Assembly (NCBI GenBank): GCA_900320185.1
Contig: ONRD01000021.1
Span: 1 to 64,000, forward strand
Length of the DNA: 64,000 nt
Direction: 5' to 3'
From: an uncultured Bacteroidales bacterium
Lineage (GTDB): Bacteria; Bacteroidota; Bacteroidia; Bacteroidales; UBA932
Part shown: positions 8,163-17,300 of the stretch, one piece after another
Layout of the letters: every line of letters starts with the position of its first letter
How positions within the stretch are numbered: the first letter of the stretch is position 1
The notes under the pieces: generated by a model
The model's database searches: none
Told to the model about the DNA's origin: nothing
What the model saw: the letters and a program-made list of their open reading frames with translations, nothing else
Made by a program: the position numbers and the translations under genes

Positions 8163-8543
8163 ATGAGTAAAGTAGTAGAAGGCCTCTGTTACAGCGAGGA
8201 CCATGAGTGGGTAAAGGCCGAAGGCGACGTAGCCGTGATCGGCATTTCGGATTTCGCGCAGAAGGAGCTGGGTGACATCACCTATGCGGACCTTCCCGGC
8301 GAAGGAGATGAATTCGCTGCCGGCGACGAATTCGGCGCTTTGGAGAGCGTGAAGGCTTCCAGCGAGCTTCTCTGCCCGGTTTCGGGAGTCGTCGTCGAAG
8401 TCAACGCCGACCTTGAGGATTCTCCCGAGAAGATCAATGAAGACGCCTACGGCGCCTGGATCATAAAGGTCAGGATGAGCGATCCTTCCGAATTGGAAGC
8501 CCTGATGGATGCTCAGGCCTACAAGGAATTCACCGAGAAGTAG
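8163..8543 (+). CDS. gcvH: Glycine cleavage H protein (lipoyl carrier)
   Basis: A 126-residue lipoyl-carrier protein that shuttles the aminomethyl group between the P and T proteins. The lipoylation lysine is in ALESVKASSELLCPVSG (ESVKA core). SEDHEWVKAEGDVAVIGISD is the characteristic N-terminal block, and ALMDAQAYKEF the C-terminal one. The length and order match the family exactly. It lies 20 bp after gcvT and 5 bp before gcvPA, so it is certainly in the same operon. Confidence 0.97.
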   Translation: MSKVVEGLCYSEDHEWVKAEGDVAVIGISDFAQKELGDITYADLPGEGDEFAAGDEFGALESVKASSELLCPVSGVVVEVNADLEDSPEKINEDAYGAWIIKVRMSDPSELEALMDAQAYKEFTEK

Positions 8544-8548
8544 AAGGC

Positions 8549-9874
8549 ATGGCCGCATTCCCTTATTTCCCGCATACCGACCAGGACGTACGGGCCATGC
8601 TGGACAGGATCGGCGCAGGGTCACTCGATGACCTCTATGCCGATGTCCCGCGCGACGTCGTCTTCAAGGGTGAATATGACCTCCCGGATGCAATGTCCGA
8701 GCAGGAGGTCAGGGACTATTTCGACTCTCTTGACCGCAAGGACCCGAGGCTGAAGGTCTTTGTCGGGCAAGGTGCCTATGACCACTATACTCCGGCAGTG
8801 GTGCCTTACATCACGTCGCGTTCGGAGTTCCTGACGGCCTACACTCCCTACCAGGCGGAGATTTCCCAAGGTACGCTCAGGTACATATTCGAGTACCAGA
8901 GCATGGTCTGCTCCCTCACTGGCCTGGACGTGAGCAATGCTTCCATGTACGACGGCCCCACCGCTGCTGCCGAGGCCGTGAAGATGGCTCCTTCCTGCAC
9001 GAAGAAGAAGACAAGGGTCCTTGTCTCGAGGACGCTTCTCCCCAACGTGATCAGGACCATCGAGACGTACTCTCTCTACCATGGCATCGAGCTTGGCTAC
9101 ATTTCCGCCATGGAGGGCACGACATGCCCCCATCACATGAAGGAGGAACTCGCCAAGGGAGACGTGGCCGGAGTCATCGTACCTTCCGTGAACCGTTACG
9201 GGATCATCGAGGACCTCTCCGGTTTCGCCGATGCGATCCACGCGGAGGGGGGAATATTCATTGAATATTGCGACCCTTCGGCCCTCGCCGTCCTGAAGAC
9301 TCCCGCGGAGTGGGGGGCCGACATCGCTGTCGGTGACGGCCAGAGCCTGGGCATACCCCTTTGCTTCGGCGGCCCCTACGTCGGCTTCATGGCCTGCCGC
9401 AAGGAGTTCCTCCGCAAACTCCCCGGAAGGATCGTCGGACAGACGACAGACACCGAGGGCCGTAGGGTGTACTGCCTTACCCTGCAGGCTCGCGAGCAGC
9501 ACATCCGCCGCGAGAAGGCTACATCGAACATCTGTTCCAATGAAAGCCTCATGGCCTTGTTCGTGACGGTTTATGCCTCCTTGATGGGCCCCGCCGGCCT
9601 GAAGGAAGTCAATGACCGTTCCTGCGCCGGGGCCCATTATCTTTACGAAGAACTGCTGAAGACCGGCAAGTTCGAGCCGGTGTTCGACAAGCCCTTCCTC
9701 AAGGAGTTCGTCCTCAAGCCTCTCGTGGATGCGGAGGCTCTCCAGCGGAAGCTCGCGGAAGGCGGCTTCTTCGCGGCCCTTCCGACTGAAGATGGCTATG
9801 TGACTTTCTGTGTGACTGAAAAGCGTACCAAGGCCGAGACAGACGCCCTGGTGGCACTGGTGAAGGAGGCCTGA
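8549..9874 (+). CDS. gcvPA: Glycine dehydrogenase (decarboxylating) subunit 1
   Basis: A 441-residue alpha subunit of the split P protein, the PLP enzyme that decarboxylates glycine and loads the residue on GcvH. It has the FPYFPHTDQDVRAML start, YTPYQAEISQGTLRYIFEYQ, the DVSNASMYDGPTAAAEA region and the RGIVGQT-like GRIVGQTTDTEGRR block. In two-subunit P proteins this half lacks the PLP lysine, which lies in GcvPB directly downstream (5-bp gap). The split form is common in Gram-positive and some Bacteroidales genomes, whereas Bacteroides itself usually has a fused gcvP; this helps place the organism. Confidence 0.95.
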   Translation: MAAFPYFPHTDQDVRAMLDRIGAGSLDDLYADVPRDVVFKGEYDLPDAMSEQEVRDYFDSLDRKDPRLKVFVGQGAYDHYTPAVVPYITSRSEFLTAYTPYQAEISQGTLRYIFEYQSMVCSLTGLDVSNASMYDGPTAAAEAVKMAPSCTKKKTRVLVSRTLLPNVIRTIETYSLYHGIELGYISAMEGTTCPHHMKEELAKGDVAGVIVPSVNRYGIIEDLSGFADAIHAEGGIFIEYCDPSALAVLKTPAEWGADIAVGDGQSLGIPLCFGGPYVGFMACRKEFLRKLPGRIVGQTTDTEGRRVYCLTLQAREQHIRREKATSNICSNESLMALFVTVYASLMGPAGLKEVNDRSCAGAHYLYEELLKTGKFEPVFDKPFLKEFVLKPLVDAEALQRKLAEGGFFAALPTEDGYVTFCVTEKRTKAETDALVALVKEA

Positions 9875-9879
9875 GAACC

Positions 9880-11379
9880 ATGAGATACTACGACAGACTG
9901 ATATTCGAGCTTTCCAAGGAAGGCCGTGTGGGCTACACTCTTGGAAAGTCCTCATTCGGGGAGTCCGGGGTTGCTTCTTTTGTCCCGTCGGGCCTTCTCC
10001 GTGCGGAAGCCCCTGCCTTGCCGCAGGTCAGTGAGGTTGATGTGGTCAGGCACTACACCAATCTTTCCCAGATGAACTTCGGCGTCGACACCGGCTTCTA
10101 TCCGCTGGGCAGCTGTACCATGAAGTACAATCCGAAGATCAACGAGGAAATCGCCGGCATGCCCGGATTCCAGGGGCTTCATCCGCTCCAGAGTCCTTCT
10201 ACGGTCCAGGGTGCCCTCCAGGTCTATTCGGAGATGGAGAAGGCGCTTTGCTCGATCACCGGAATGGCCGGCTTCACCTTCAATCCCTGCGCGGGTGCAC
10301 ATGGCGAGCTGACCGGCCTCATGATAATGCGCCGCTACCATATGCTCCGAGGCGACCTCCAAAGGACCAAGGTCATCGTGCCCGACAGCGCCCATGGTAC
10401 CAATCCAGCAAGCGCCGCCGTCTGCGGTCTCCAGGTAGTGGTCGTGAAGTCCAAGCCCGACGGGCTCGTGGACGTGAATGACCTCAAGCCGCTTCTGGGC
10501 GACGACATAGCCGGCATCATGATGACCAATCCCAATACTCTCGGCCTTTTCGAAAAGGACATCGAGGAGATAGCCTCACTCGTCCATGGCTGTGGGGGAC
10601 TGCTCTATTACGACGGAGCCAACATGAACCCCCTGATCGGAGTCGTCCGTCCCGGAGACATGGGATTCGACATCCTGCACCTCAACCTCCACAAGTCGTT
10701 CTCCACGCCCCACGGCGGCGGAGGCCCGGGTTCCGGCCCTGTCGGAGTATGCGGGAAGCTCCTGCCTTACCTTCCCGCTCCGCGCGTGAAGTACGTGGAC
10801 GGAGCATATTCACTTGACTTCGGGGACGAGCGGTGCGCAGGAAGGGTTTCCGCCTTCATGGGCAATTTCGGAGTCATCCTCCGGGCATATGCCTACATCC
10901 TGATGCTCGGACGCCAGAACGTCCGTCTGGTAGGGAAGTATTCTACTCTTGCCGCCAATTACATCAAGGAGAGCCTGAAGGATTGCTACAAGCTTCCGAT
11001 CCCTTCCGTCTGCAAGCATGAGTTCGTCTTCGACGGACTCCTCGACGACGGTTCGCGCAAAGACGGGCAGGGCAACGTGGTCCGTGAGGGTGCTACCACC
11101 CTTGACGTGGCGAAGAGGCTCCTGGATTTCGGCTACCATGCCCCTACTATCTACTTCCCCCTGCTTTTCCACCAGGCTATAATGATAGAGCCTACCGAAA
11201 GCGAGTCCCTCGAGACCCTCGACGGCTTCATCGCCGTCATGAAGAAGATAGCAGCGGAGGCTGCCGAAGATCCTTCCATCCTCAAGTCGGCGCCACACAA
11301 CGCTCCGATTGCCCGTCCCGACGAGACCACTGCCGCAAGGCAGCCGGTCCTGAAGTATTCGGACACAATCCAATCTTGA
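9880..11379 (+). CDS. gcvPB: Glycine dehydrogenase (decarboxylating) subunit 2, PLP-bearing
   Basis: A 499-residue beta subunit of the P protein. The PLP Schiff-base lysine is in DILHLNLHKSFSTPHGGGG (the LHK lysine), preceded by the GANMNPLIGVVRPGDMGFD strand and followed by the glycine-rich loop GGGGPGSGPVGV. The N-terminal FGVDTGFYPLGSCTMKYNPK block is typical. It completes the glycine cleavage system together with the preceding genes; the E3 lipoamide dehydrogenase is not encoded here. The gap to the following oxidoreductase gene is only 27 bp, so that gene may be on the same messenger although it is functionally unrelated. Confidence 0.96.
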   Translation: MRYYDRLIFELSKEGRVGYTLGKSSFGESGVASFVPSGLLRAEAPALPQVSEVDVVRHYTNLSQMNFGVDTGFYPLGSCTMKYNPKINEEIAGMPGFQGLHPLQSPSTVQGALQVYSEMEKALCSITGMAGFTFNPCAGAHGELTGLMIMRRYHMLRGDLQRTKVIVPDSAHGTNPASAAVCGLQVVVVKSKPDGLVDVNDLKPLLGDDIAGIMMTNPNTLGLFEKDIEEIASLVHGCGGLLYYDGANMNPLIGVVRPGDMGFDILHLNLHKSFSTPHGGGGPGSGPVGVCGKLLPYLPAPRVKYVDGAYSLDFGDERCAGRVSAFMGNFGVILRAYAYILMLGRQNVRLVGKYSTLAANYIKESLKDCYKLPIPSVCKHEFVFDGLLDDGSRKDGQGNVVREGATTLDVAKRLLDFGYHAPTIYFPLLFHQAIMIEPTESESLETLDGFIAVMKKIAAEAAEDPSILKSAPHNAPIARPDETTAARQPVLKYSDTIQS

Positions 11380-11406
11380 CAGTACAACTACAACTTTCAA
11401 TCAATC

Positions 11407-12804
11407 ATGGACAATAACACTAAGAAAAAAGGACAGCAGATGTCCAGAAGGGACTTCATCGGGGTTTCGAGCCTTTCGGCCCTCGGTCTTGCGAGTCTCA
11501 CCATCCTCCCCAGCTGGAAGGTTCCCCAGGGACCCCTCAAGGGCAAGAAGATCGCTCCCAGCGACCGGATCGTTCTCGGTTTCGTAGGCCTTGGCCAGCA
11601 GGGAAGGAGCGACTTCAGGAGCTTCTCGTCCTGCCCCGGCGTGCAGGTGGCAGGCTGCTGCGATGTGGATTCCATCAAGCGTGAAAGGTTCCGCAGGGAT
11701 GTGACCGCATGGCAGAAGGACAATGGAATGAACGAGCGCTGCGACATGTACGAGTTCTACGAGGACCTTCTCGAGCGCCGCGACATAGATGCCATCGAGA
11801 TCGCCACTCCTGACCACTGGCATGCCCTTGTCGCGATAGGGGCCCTCGATGCCGGGAAGGATGTCTATCTCCAGAAGCCCCTTGCCTACACCATCACCGA
11901 AGGACTTGCCGTCCAGACTGCCGTAAGGCACAACGGTAGGGTCCTCCAGATGGGAAGCCAGCAGAGGTCCAGTTCTGAGTTCCAGCAGGCCATAAAGCTT
12001 GTCAGGGAGGGTGCCATCGGCCACATCAACGAGGTTCATGTAAGGGTAGGCGATCCGCCCAAACCTTTCGACCTGCCTGAGATGCCGGTCCCGGCAAACC
12101 TCAACTTCAACCTCTGGCTCGGCCCTCTCAACAATCCGAAGATCCACTACCATTCCGACATCTGCCCCGTCGTCTCCCTCGATCCTCCCCAGGACGAGAA
12201 ACTCTGGGGCGCATGGCGCTGGTACGAGGAGACCGGCAACGGTTTCCCTGCAGACTGGGGTGCGCACATGTACGACATAGCCCAGGCAGCCCTCGGAATG
12301 GACGGTTCCGGTCCTGTCGAATTCATCCCCCAGGGCTACAACGGCACCAAGTACGGAACCATGAAATATGCCAACGGAATCGTCATGACCGAGCAGCCTT
12401 TCGATGAGAAGCAGCCTAACTGGCAGGGAATCAAGTTCATCGGCGACAAGGGCTGGCTCAAGGTGGCCCGAGGCTACATCGAGTGCTCTGATTCGAAGCT
12501 CCTCAAGAAGAGCCAGGAAGAAGTCAAGGCCGGCCAGTATGAGGTCAGTTCTCCCCACATGCAGAACTTCCTCGACGCCATCCGCGAGCACAAGGATCCC
12601 AATGCACCTGTTGAATACGGCGCCAGCACCAACACTCTCTGCTGCCTGTTCAACATCGCCCGCGAACTCGGCCGTCCTGTCCACTGGAACCCTGCAACCC
12701 TCAGTTTCGAAGGTGACAAGGAGGCTGCAGCCCACAGGCTGTACTACTATGAGTACAGGCGTCCTTACAAGCTTCCATATCTTGACCGGAGGAACAACAT
12801 CTAG
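11407..12804 (+). CDS. Gfo/Idh/MocA-family oxidoreductase with Tat signal
   Basis: A 465-residue NAD(P)-dependent oxidoreductase. The N-terminus MSRRDFIGVSSLSALGLASL (starting at residue 12) is a twin-arginine export signal, so it should act folded in the periplasm, as many Bacteroidetes members of this family do. The Rossmann motif is VLGFVGLGQQGRSDF. The usual EKP signature is present as YLQKPLAYTITEG, with the catalytic Lys kept. The C-terminal domain has the WYEETGNGFPADWGAHMYDI segment. Such exported members often work on glycosides or sugar derivatives. It follows gcvPB by 27 bp and precedes a separate tRNA promoter. The family is certain; the substrate is unknown. Confidence 0.88.
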   Translation: MDNNTKKKGQQMSRRDFIGVSSLSALGLASLTILPSWKVPQGPLKGKKIAPSDRIVLGFVGLGQQGRSDFRSFSSCPGVQVAGCCDVDSIKRERFRRDVTAWQKDNGMNERCDMYEFYEDLLERRDIDAIEIATPDHWHALVAIGALDAGKDVYLQKPLAYTITEGLAVQTAVRHNGRVLQMGSQQRSSSEFQQAIKLVREGAIGHINEVHVRVGDPPKPFDLPEMPVPANLNFNLWLGPLNNPKIHYHSDICPVVSLDPPQDEKLWGAWRWYEETGNGFPADWGAHMYDIAQAALGMDGSGPVEFIPQGYNGTKYGTMKYANGIVMTEQPFDEKQPNWQGIKFIGDKGWLKVARGYIECSDSKLLKKSQEEVKAGQYEVSSPHMQNFLDAIREHKDPNAPVEYGASTNTLCCLFNIARELGRPVHWNPATLSFEGDKEAAAHRLYYYEYRRPYKLPYLDRRNNI

Positions 12805-12825
12805 TCGAGTTTAGCAAGAAGGGAC

Positions 12826-12856
12826 TTGCAAATAAGAAGAAATGTTCCTATATTTG
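12826..12856 (+). promoter_or_regulatory. tRNA promoter
   Basis: TTG at 12826-12828 and TATATTTG at 12849-12856, 20 bp apart. The box ends 10 bp before the tRNA 5' end. Confidence 0.6.
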
Positions 12857-12866
12857 CAGTCCCGAT

Positions 12867-12939
12867 GGGGTATTAGCTCAGTTGGTAGAGCGTTTGAATG
12901 GCATTCAAAAGGTCAGGAGTTCGATTCTCCTATGCTCCA
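12867..12939 (+). tRNA. tRNA-Ala (anticodon GGC)
   Basis: This is a 73-nt cloverleaf. The acceptor strand GGGGTAT pairs with ATGCTCC (two G-U pairs), with discriminator A at 12939. The D arm is GCTC-AGTTGGTAGA-GAGC-like. The anticodon stem TTTGA/TCAAA encloses loop ATGGCAT, so the anticodon is GGC, reading GCC/GCU alanine codons. The T arm has GGTTCGATTCTCC-type sequence. CCA is not encoded. It is followed at once by an intrinsic terminator and then by the accessory region, so it is a plausible integration landmark, although no duplicated 3' end was found. Confidence 0.93.
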
Positions 12940-12943
12940 CAAA

Positions 12944-12977
12944 AATCCCTCTCAGGTTAGCCTGAGGGGGATTTTTT
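12944..12977 (+). terminator. Intrinsic terminator of tRNA-Ala
   Basis: The 13-bp stem AATCCCTCTCAGG/CCTGAGGGGGATT (one G-U) with a TTAG loop runs into a T tract. It ends the tRNA transcript 5 bp after the tRNA. Confidence 0.85.
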
Positions 12978-13027
12978 GTATATAGTGTATCAAAAAGTGT
13001 GACAAATGATTGTTTTACACACGATGC

Positions 13028-13044
13028 CTATGTATTATACATAG
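13028..13044. promoter_or_regulatory. 17-bp palindrome
   Basis: CTATGTAT-T-ATACATAG is a perfect inverted repeat in the AT-rich spacer between the tRNA terminator and the end of the alpha-2-macroglobulin operon. It could be an operator or part of a weak terminator for the minus-strand operon; nothing else in the 12978-13070 spacer is recognisable. Confidence 0.35.
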
Positions 13045-13070
13045 TCTAGTGAAGGCTCTATTCTTTCTTC

Positions 13071-13467
13071 CTATTTCGTTTTAGTCTTGAAAAGCTTTTT
13101 TAGATCGTCCAGTGTGGCCGGGCCGTGCATATAAACGAGGGTGATGGCGTAACTGCCGGCTTTGGAGACACATTGATAGCAGACAAACCGATTATCATAG
13201 TTAGATTTCCTTTTCGGTAGCGTTCTCCGCATCGGTGAGGACGCGGCGGGAGACTTCCGCGAGGATCTGTTCATCCCCGGTGAAGGAAACACTGTGATAC
13301 TGCTCCAGGTTGAAAGGGTCCAGCTGAGAGCTGCGGATAAAGGTCTCCTTCATGGCTTTCTGAGGAACCACCTTCCCGTCGAAGACGGCGCCCACCTGCA
13401 GGTCCCCCTGCGCTGAAACGGTCCAGGCAGGAAGCAGCAATACGATGAGTATCAATATCTGTTTCAT
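13071..13467 (-). pseudogene. Small secreted protein (DUF6108-like), frameshifted
   Basis: The N-terminal part (start 13467) has a clean signal peptide, MKQILILIVLLLPAWTVSAQ, then GDLQVGAVFDGKVVPQKAMK, and stops at 13201 (ENATEKEI). The expected C-terminal half, NYDNRFVCYQCVSKAGSYAI then TLVYMHGPATLDDLKKLFKT, is in another frame and ends at 13071. One base gained or lost near 13204-13212 would join them into a protein of about 130 residues. Bacteroidales proteins of this type (LxVxxVFxG start, LxYMEGYATLEELK end) sit downstream of ECF sigma/anti-sigma pairs, as here. The start overlaps the anti-sigma-like stop (ATGA). The frameshift point coincides with the edge of the 96-bp inverted repeat at 13109-13204. 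A sequencing error is the alternative explanation. Confidence 0.65.
13109..13204 (+). repeat. 96-bp perfect inverted repeat, left copy
   Basis: This stretch is the exact reverse complement of 28653-28748, all 96 positions. It carries the C-terminal coding part of the frameshifted small secreted protein. Homology stops abruptly on both sides: at 13108/13109 inside the gene, and at 13204/13205 where the reading frame breaks. The copies bracket about 15.4 kb. Confidence 0.95.
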
Positions 13468-13895
13468 AAGGCAGGGTTGAAAAGGTCAAACAATTCATCG
13501 CCGACATCTTCGCCTTCCCCGAAAATACCTTCCAAGGTGGCGGTCATATCATCGAGTACAAGATTCGGGTCCGTCGATTTTTGTCCGTAAGCAAGGATGT
13601 AGCAATCATTCTGTCGATGGTACAGGCCGATGGCGGCGATGAGGGCAAGGCTCGCGGCGACAACGAGGGCCGCGGTCCAGTGGAGTGTCCGACGGGGCGA
13701 ATCAGCACCGGCTGTAGCTCGGCTCGTCGCGATCACCTTTCCCGCCGCGAAGAAGCCCGCCACCGCTTTTATCTCGTCGAAGTCGGGATCCTCCGTCGTC
13801 GCGAGGAACGACTTCAGTTCTCGCTCTTCGCCCCCGGTGAGGAGTGCGTCGAACCAGCGGTCGGCCAAATCCATATAGTAGTTCTTATTCTTCAT
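13464..13895 (-). CDS. Anti-sigma-factor-like single-span membrane protein
   Basis: A 143-residue protein with a cytoplasmic N-terminal half (MKNKNYYMDLADRWFDALLTGGEERELKSF), one transmembrane helix at about residues 73-92 (WTAALVVAASLALIAAIGLY) and a short acidic periplasmic tail ending in DELFDLFNPAL. Its start overlaps the ECF sigma gene by 11 bp and its stop overlaps the next small gene as ATGA. Position and topology fit an anti-sigma factor that holds the adjacent sigma factor at the membrane; no classic zinc-binding HxxxCxxC motif is visible. The alternative is a membrane protein without sigma binding. Function rests on context. Confidence 0.62.
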   Translation of the reverse strand: MKNKNYYMDLADRWFDALLTGGEERELKSFLATTEDPDFDEIKAVAGFFAAGKVIATSRATAGADSPRRTLHWTAALVVAASLALIAAIGLYHRQNDCYILAYGQKSTDPNLVLDDMTATLEGIFGEGEDVGDELFDLFNPAL

Positions 13896-14379
13896 GATAT
13901 CGTTTCTTGTATAATTCTCGGATGGTTTTCCGGGCCCGGGAGAGCTGCATCCTGACTGCCGGGGGCTGCATGCCCAGTTCTTCTGCGATCTTTTCCAGCG
14001 TCAGACCTTCGTATTCGTGGAACCTAATGATACGCCGCTGGAGGTCGGTCAATTCATTATCGACCATTTCCTCAACCTGTCGGAATAGAGCCTCGCGGTT
14101 TTCACCGACGTCCTCCTCCGGTAGGTCACCTGCCAACGGTACCGTCTTCCGTTTTCGGATCTGGTCGATGGAAACGTTCCTCACAGTGCGTGTCAGCAGC
14201 GCTTCCGCCTCCCGGCCGTTCCGGACCTGGTATCGGCCCCATAGACGGACAAAAGCATCCTGCAGCGCATCCTCGGCCGCCTCAGTGTCCGCGAGCAACT
14301 TTCCGGCCCCAACCTTCAAGCGTTGTCGAATCCGTTGGTATGTCTCTGTCAGGATGTCTGCCATTCTTTGCTGATCCAT
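13885..14379 (-). CDS. ECF (sigma-70 family) RNA polymerase sigma factor
   Basis: A 164-residue extracytoplasmic-function sigma factor. Region 2 has the DAEDALQDAFVRLWGRYQ-type segment (here AAEDALQDAFVRLWGRYQVR) and RTVRNVSIDQIRKRK. Region 4 has LTDLQRRIIRFHEYEGLTLE followed by the helix-turn-helix IAEELGMQPPAVRMQLSRAR. Its ATG at 14379 overlaps the stop of the alpha-2-macroglobulin gene as TGATG, so translation is coupled to a 5.3-kb upstream gene, an unusual order because sigma genes normally lead their operon. The adjacent downstream gene is the probable anti-sigma factor. Target promoters are unknown; autoregulation of the operon is likely but not shown. Confidence 0.92.
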   Translation of the reverse strand: MDQQRMADILTETYQRIRQRLKVGAGKLLADTEAAEDALQDAFVRLWGRYQVRNGREAEALLTRTVRNVSIDQIRKRKTVPLAGDLPEEDVGENREALFRQVEEMVDNELTDLQRRIIRFHEYEGLTLEKIAEELGMQPPAVRMQLSRARKTIRELYKKRYHEE

Positions 14380-17300
14380 CAAGGATAGGCTATGCTGAGC
14401 GGCGCACTGTAGGCAGCATTGGCTCGGTATTGGGAGGCGTAGAGGGACTCGACGGTAATCACGGGGGCGGTGAAGGTGCCAGCCTGGGTGATGAAGAAAG
14501 ATTCTTCCCAGGTAGAGGACTCCTCCGGGCAGACATCAAGCCACCAGCAGGTCCGGTCCGCGCGGATGTCCCGGTAGCACTGAGGGAGACGAGTCCAGAG
14601 ACCGTCGACCCGAATGGGACCGAAGTAGCCAAGCGCCTGGCCGGAGAGCTGGTCCACCGGCACGAAACAGGCCTCGCGGAAGGCATCGACTCGGACGAAG
14701 GAGCGGTTCTCTGCGCTCCAAAGCTCATAGCGGGCGACGAGCTTGTCTCCCACGAAGAGAGTGTCGCCGGTCTGCAGTTCGGTGCGTTTGCCATCCTCCT
14801 CCAGATAGAACTTCCGCTCGATACGCATGCCGTTGCCAGAGGCTTGGATATCTGCGAACGGGACGGAGCCGGAGGCCGTCAAGGTGACAATCTGGCGGTT
14901 CAGGAGGCTGTCCGGCGCTGTGAGGACGGCTTGCAGAGCGTCTACATAGGCCGGATCTCCGGTCCAAGACTGCGTTTCGTTCTGGAGAATAAGCCAGAAC
15001 TTCAAACCGTCGGAGACAGGGCCGTCCAGAAGACTTGCAAGCAGCGTATGGGCATAGACTTCAGAAGAAAGCAGACCCTTGAACGGAAGTACGGCATTCG
15101 GGTAATAAACCCCGCCAGACGGGTGCCGGACCGCGTATTGCTGCAGAGAAATCAGGTCGTTCGAGATGGATTTCTTGAAGCGGGAGGCCGTGAAAAGCGT
15201 CTCACCCCAGGCCTTGGCAAGGGCGATGCCTGCCTCGGAGGCTGTCAAGTTCCTGAGCGTCCGCACGCGGCGCGCCTTGTCCAGAATCCAGCCATTGGCG
15301 TAATCATAACGGCCGGGAGTCAGATACTTTCTGGCGAATCGCCGGAAATCATGCAGTCGGAAACGTCGGACCGCCTTCTCCTCTACGCCGGTCAGGTCGA
15401 AGGGGACATCGGACCACATGGCGCGAATATCCATGTACTGTTCGTCTGAAAGGCCTCCGCACCACATCGGCCACCAGTTGCCGAACTGGCTGTTGTCCAA
15501 ATATCGGACGGTTTCCTTCATGTCTGGAATGGCAATGCCCCGATCGCGGAGCACGGCGAAGCGTTCCAGCAGGGCAGCCGTCACAACCGGTGAGGATTCC
15601 ATGCCCTCTGTCCAGGCGAAACCTCCATCATCCTGGCGGAGCGCCAGAAGCGACGCCAGTGTGCCGGTCGTATCCCGACCCAGCAGTGCACGAGCGTAGA
15701 AGTCGGCCGAACGCGAGAGAGCGTCCGGATCTTCGGGCGCAGTCCACTGTTCAAGGCCCGTTTCCGCCACTTCGCGGAGCATACGGTACGTCACTTCCGC
15801 CTGGTCGCCGGGAAGGTTGACAAACATACGGCGGAGCGAATCGACTGCCTCCGGCCCAGCGAGGGCCGAATGGCTCTCCGTAAGCGACTGTTCGGCTCGG
15901 TTCACCGGGACGGGAATGCGCACAGCGTCGGTGAAACCATCGCCCTCGAACACGAGTCTAAGGTCCAACTTCGGGTCATCCCACCAACCGACGAAGGAAG
16001 GCTGGAAGGAAGGCGGCGCTGTTATGGTGAATAAGGCTGCGGCCGTGCCTCCGGCAGGAACTGTAAGTTCCGTGGCCTGAGCATACGTCGGCTGCCTCTC
16101 CTCCACGGCATCGTCCATCTCAACCCTGAGATAAAGACGGCCAGACAAAGTGTCATTTGAAATGTTTGAAACAGAGGCCGAAAGAATATACTTATCTTCT
16201 TCGTACAGATACCGGGGCGGCGTCACTGAGATCTGCACTGGAATCGTCACGACGAGGTCCTTTCGCAGTACGGCGTTCCGCATGGACGGGTCATGTGCGA
16301 AAACATTCACATGGTAGGTGGATAATTTATCGGAGGTATTGAAGACAACATCAACCTTCCCTTCAGAGTCCGGATACAGGAACGGTTCGAAAGCCAAAGC
16401 CTCGGAGAAGACCTCGCGGAAGTCGTCATCGGAGATCTCCGGCATATCTTCCACATAGGCATCCTCGGGGACGGCGACAGAAGAAACACCCCGAATCCGA
16501 ATCTTAGGTATTCGAATCTTAGGTGATAAGGTGGCAATGGCAGTTTTCCGCCGCACGCCGTAGCCAGCAACCACGACTTCATTCAGCAGCTGGGCATCCT
16601 CTTCCAAAACCACCCGCATTCCCGAAGCGGCCGTGACAGATGCGGAATGGTAACCAATACTCGTGATTTCAAGGATGGTACCTATCGACACGTCCAGGGA
16701 AAAATGGCCTTCCAGATCCGTAATGGCCCCCCGCTGGGTCCCGGATGCGATCACGGTCGCCCCGATAATAGGCTCGCCGTTCGCATCTACCACCACACCC
16801 CAGACCGGGCCTACACCGCCCGGCACAATCATTATACTCTCTCCAGTTATCTTGCCGGCCGCAGTCCTGGACCAAGCCTCACGGAAAGTCGGTGGAAGCA
16901 GATCCACACGACTCCAGACACTCGGAGCCATTGCGTCCAGGCTCTTGTCGAACACAGCCACGGACATTTCCACATTCGGTTCCGTCTGTAGAGACAACGT
17001 ATAGGGCGCACTGGGTCTCGTGCGGTCCTGGAAGCGCGAAAAAGTGAGTGGCAGGTCCATAGCATGCCGTACGCGATGGTAAACCGCCTCATGGACAACC
17101 TGTTCCGCATCACGGAAATAGAATACTTCAAGCCGGACAGCATCCGGATAAGTACCCTTGTAGATGAACTCCAGGTTCTTCAGAGACTTGACTCCGTCAA
17201 GGTGCACCATGCGGGATTCCAGAACCGAGCCGTCAGGCGCGTACAGCGTGGTTACAGCCCACAATGGGCCGGCACCGGCGCCCAGCCGGGCTTTGATCCG

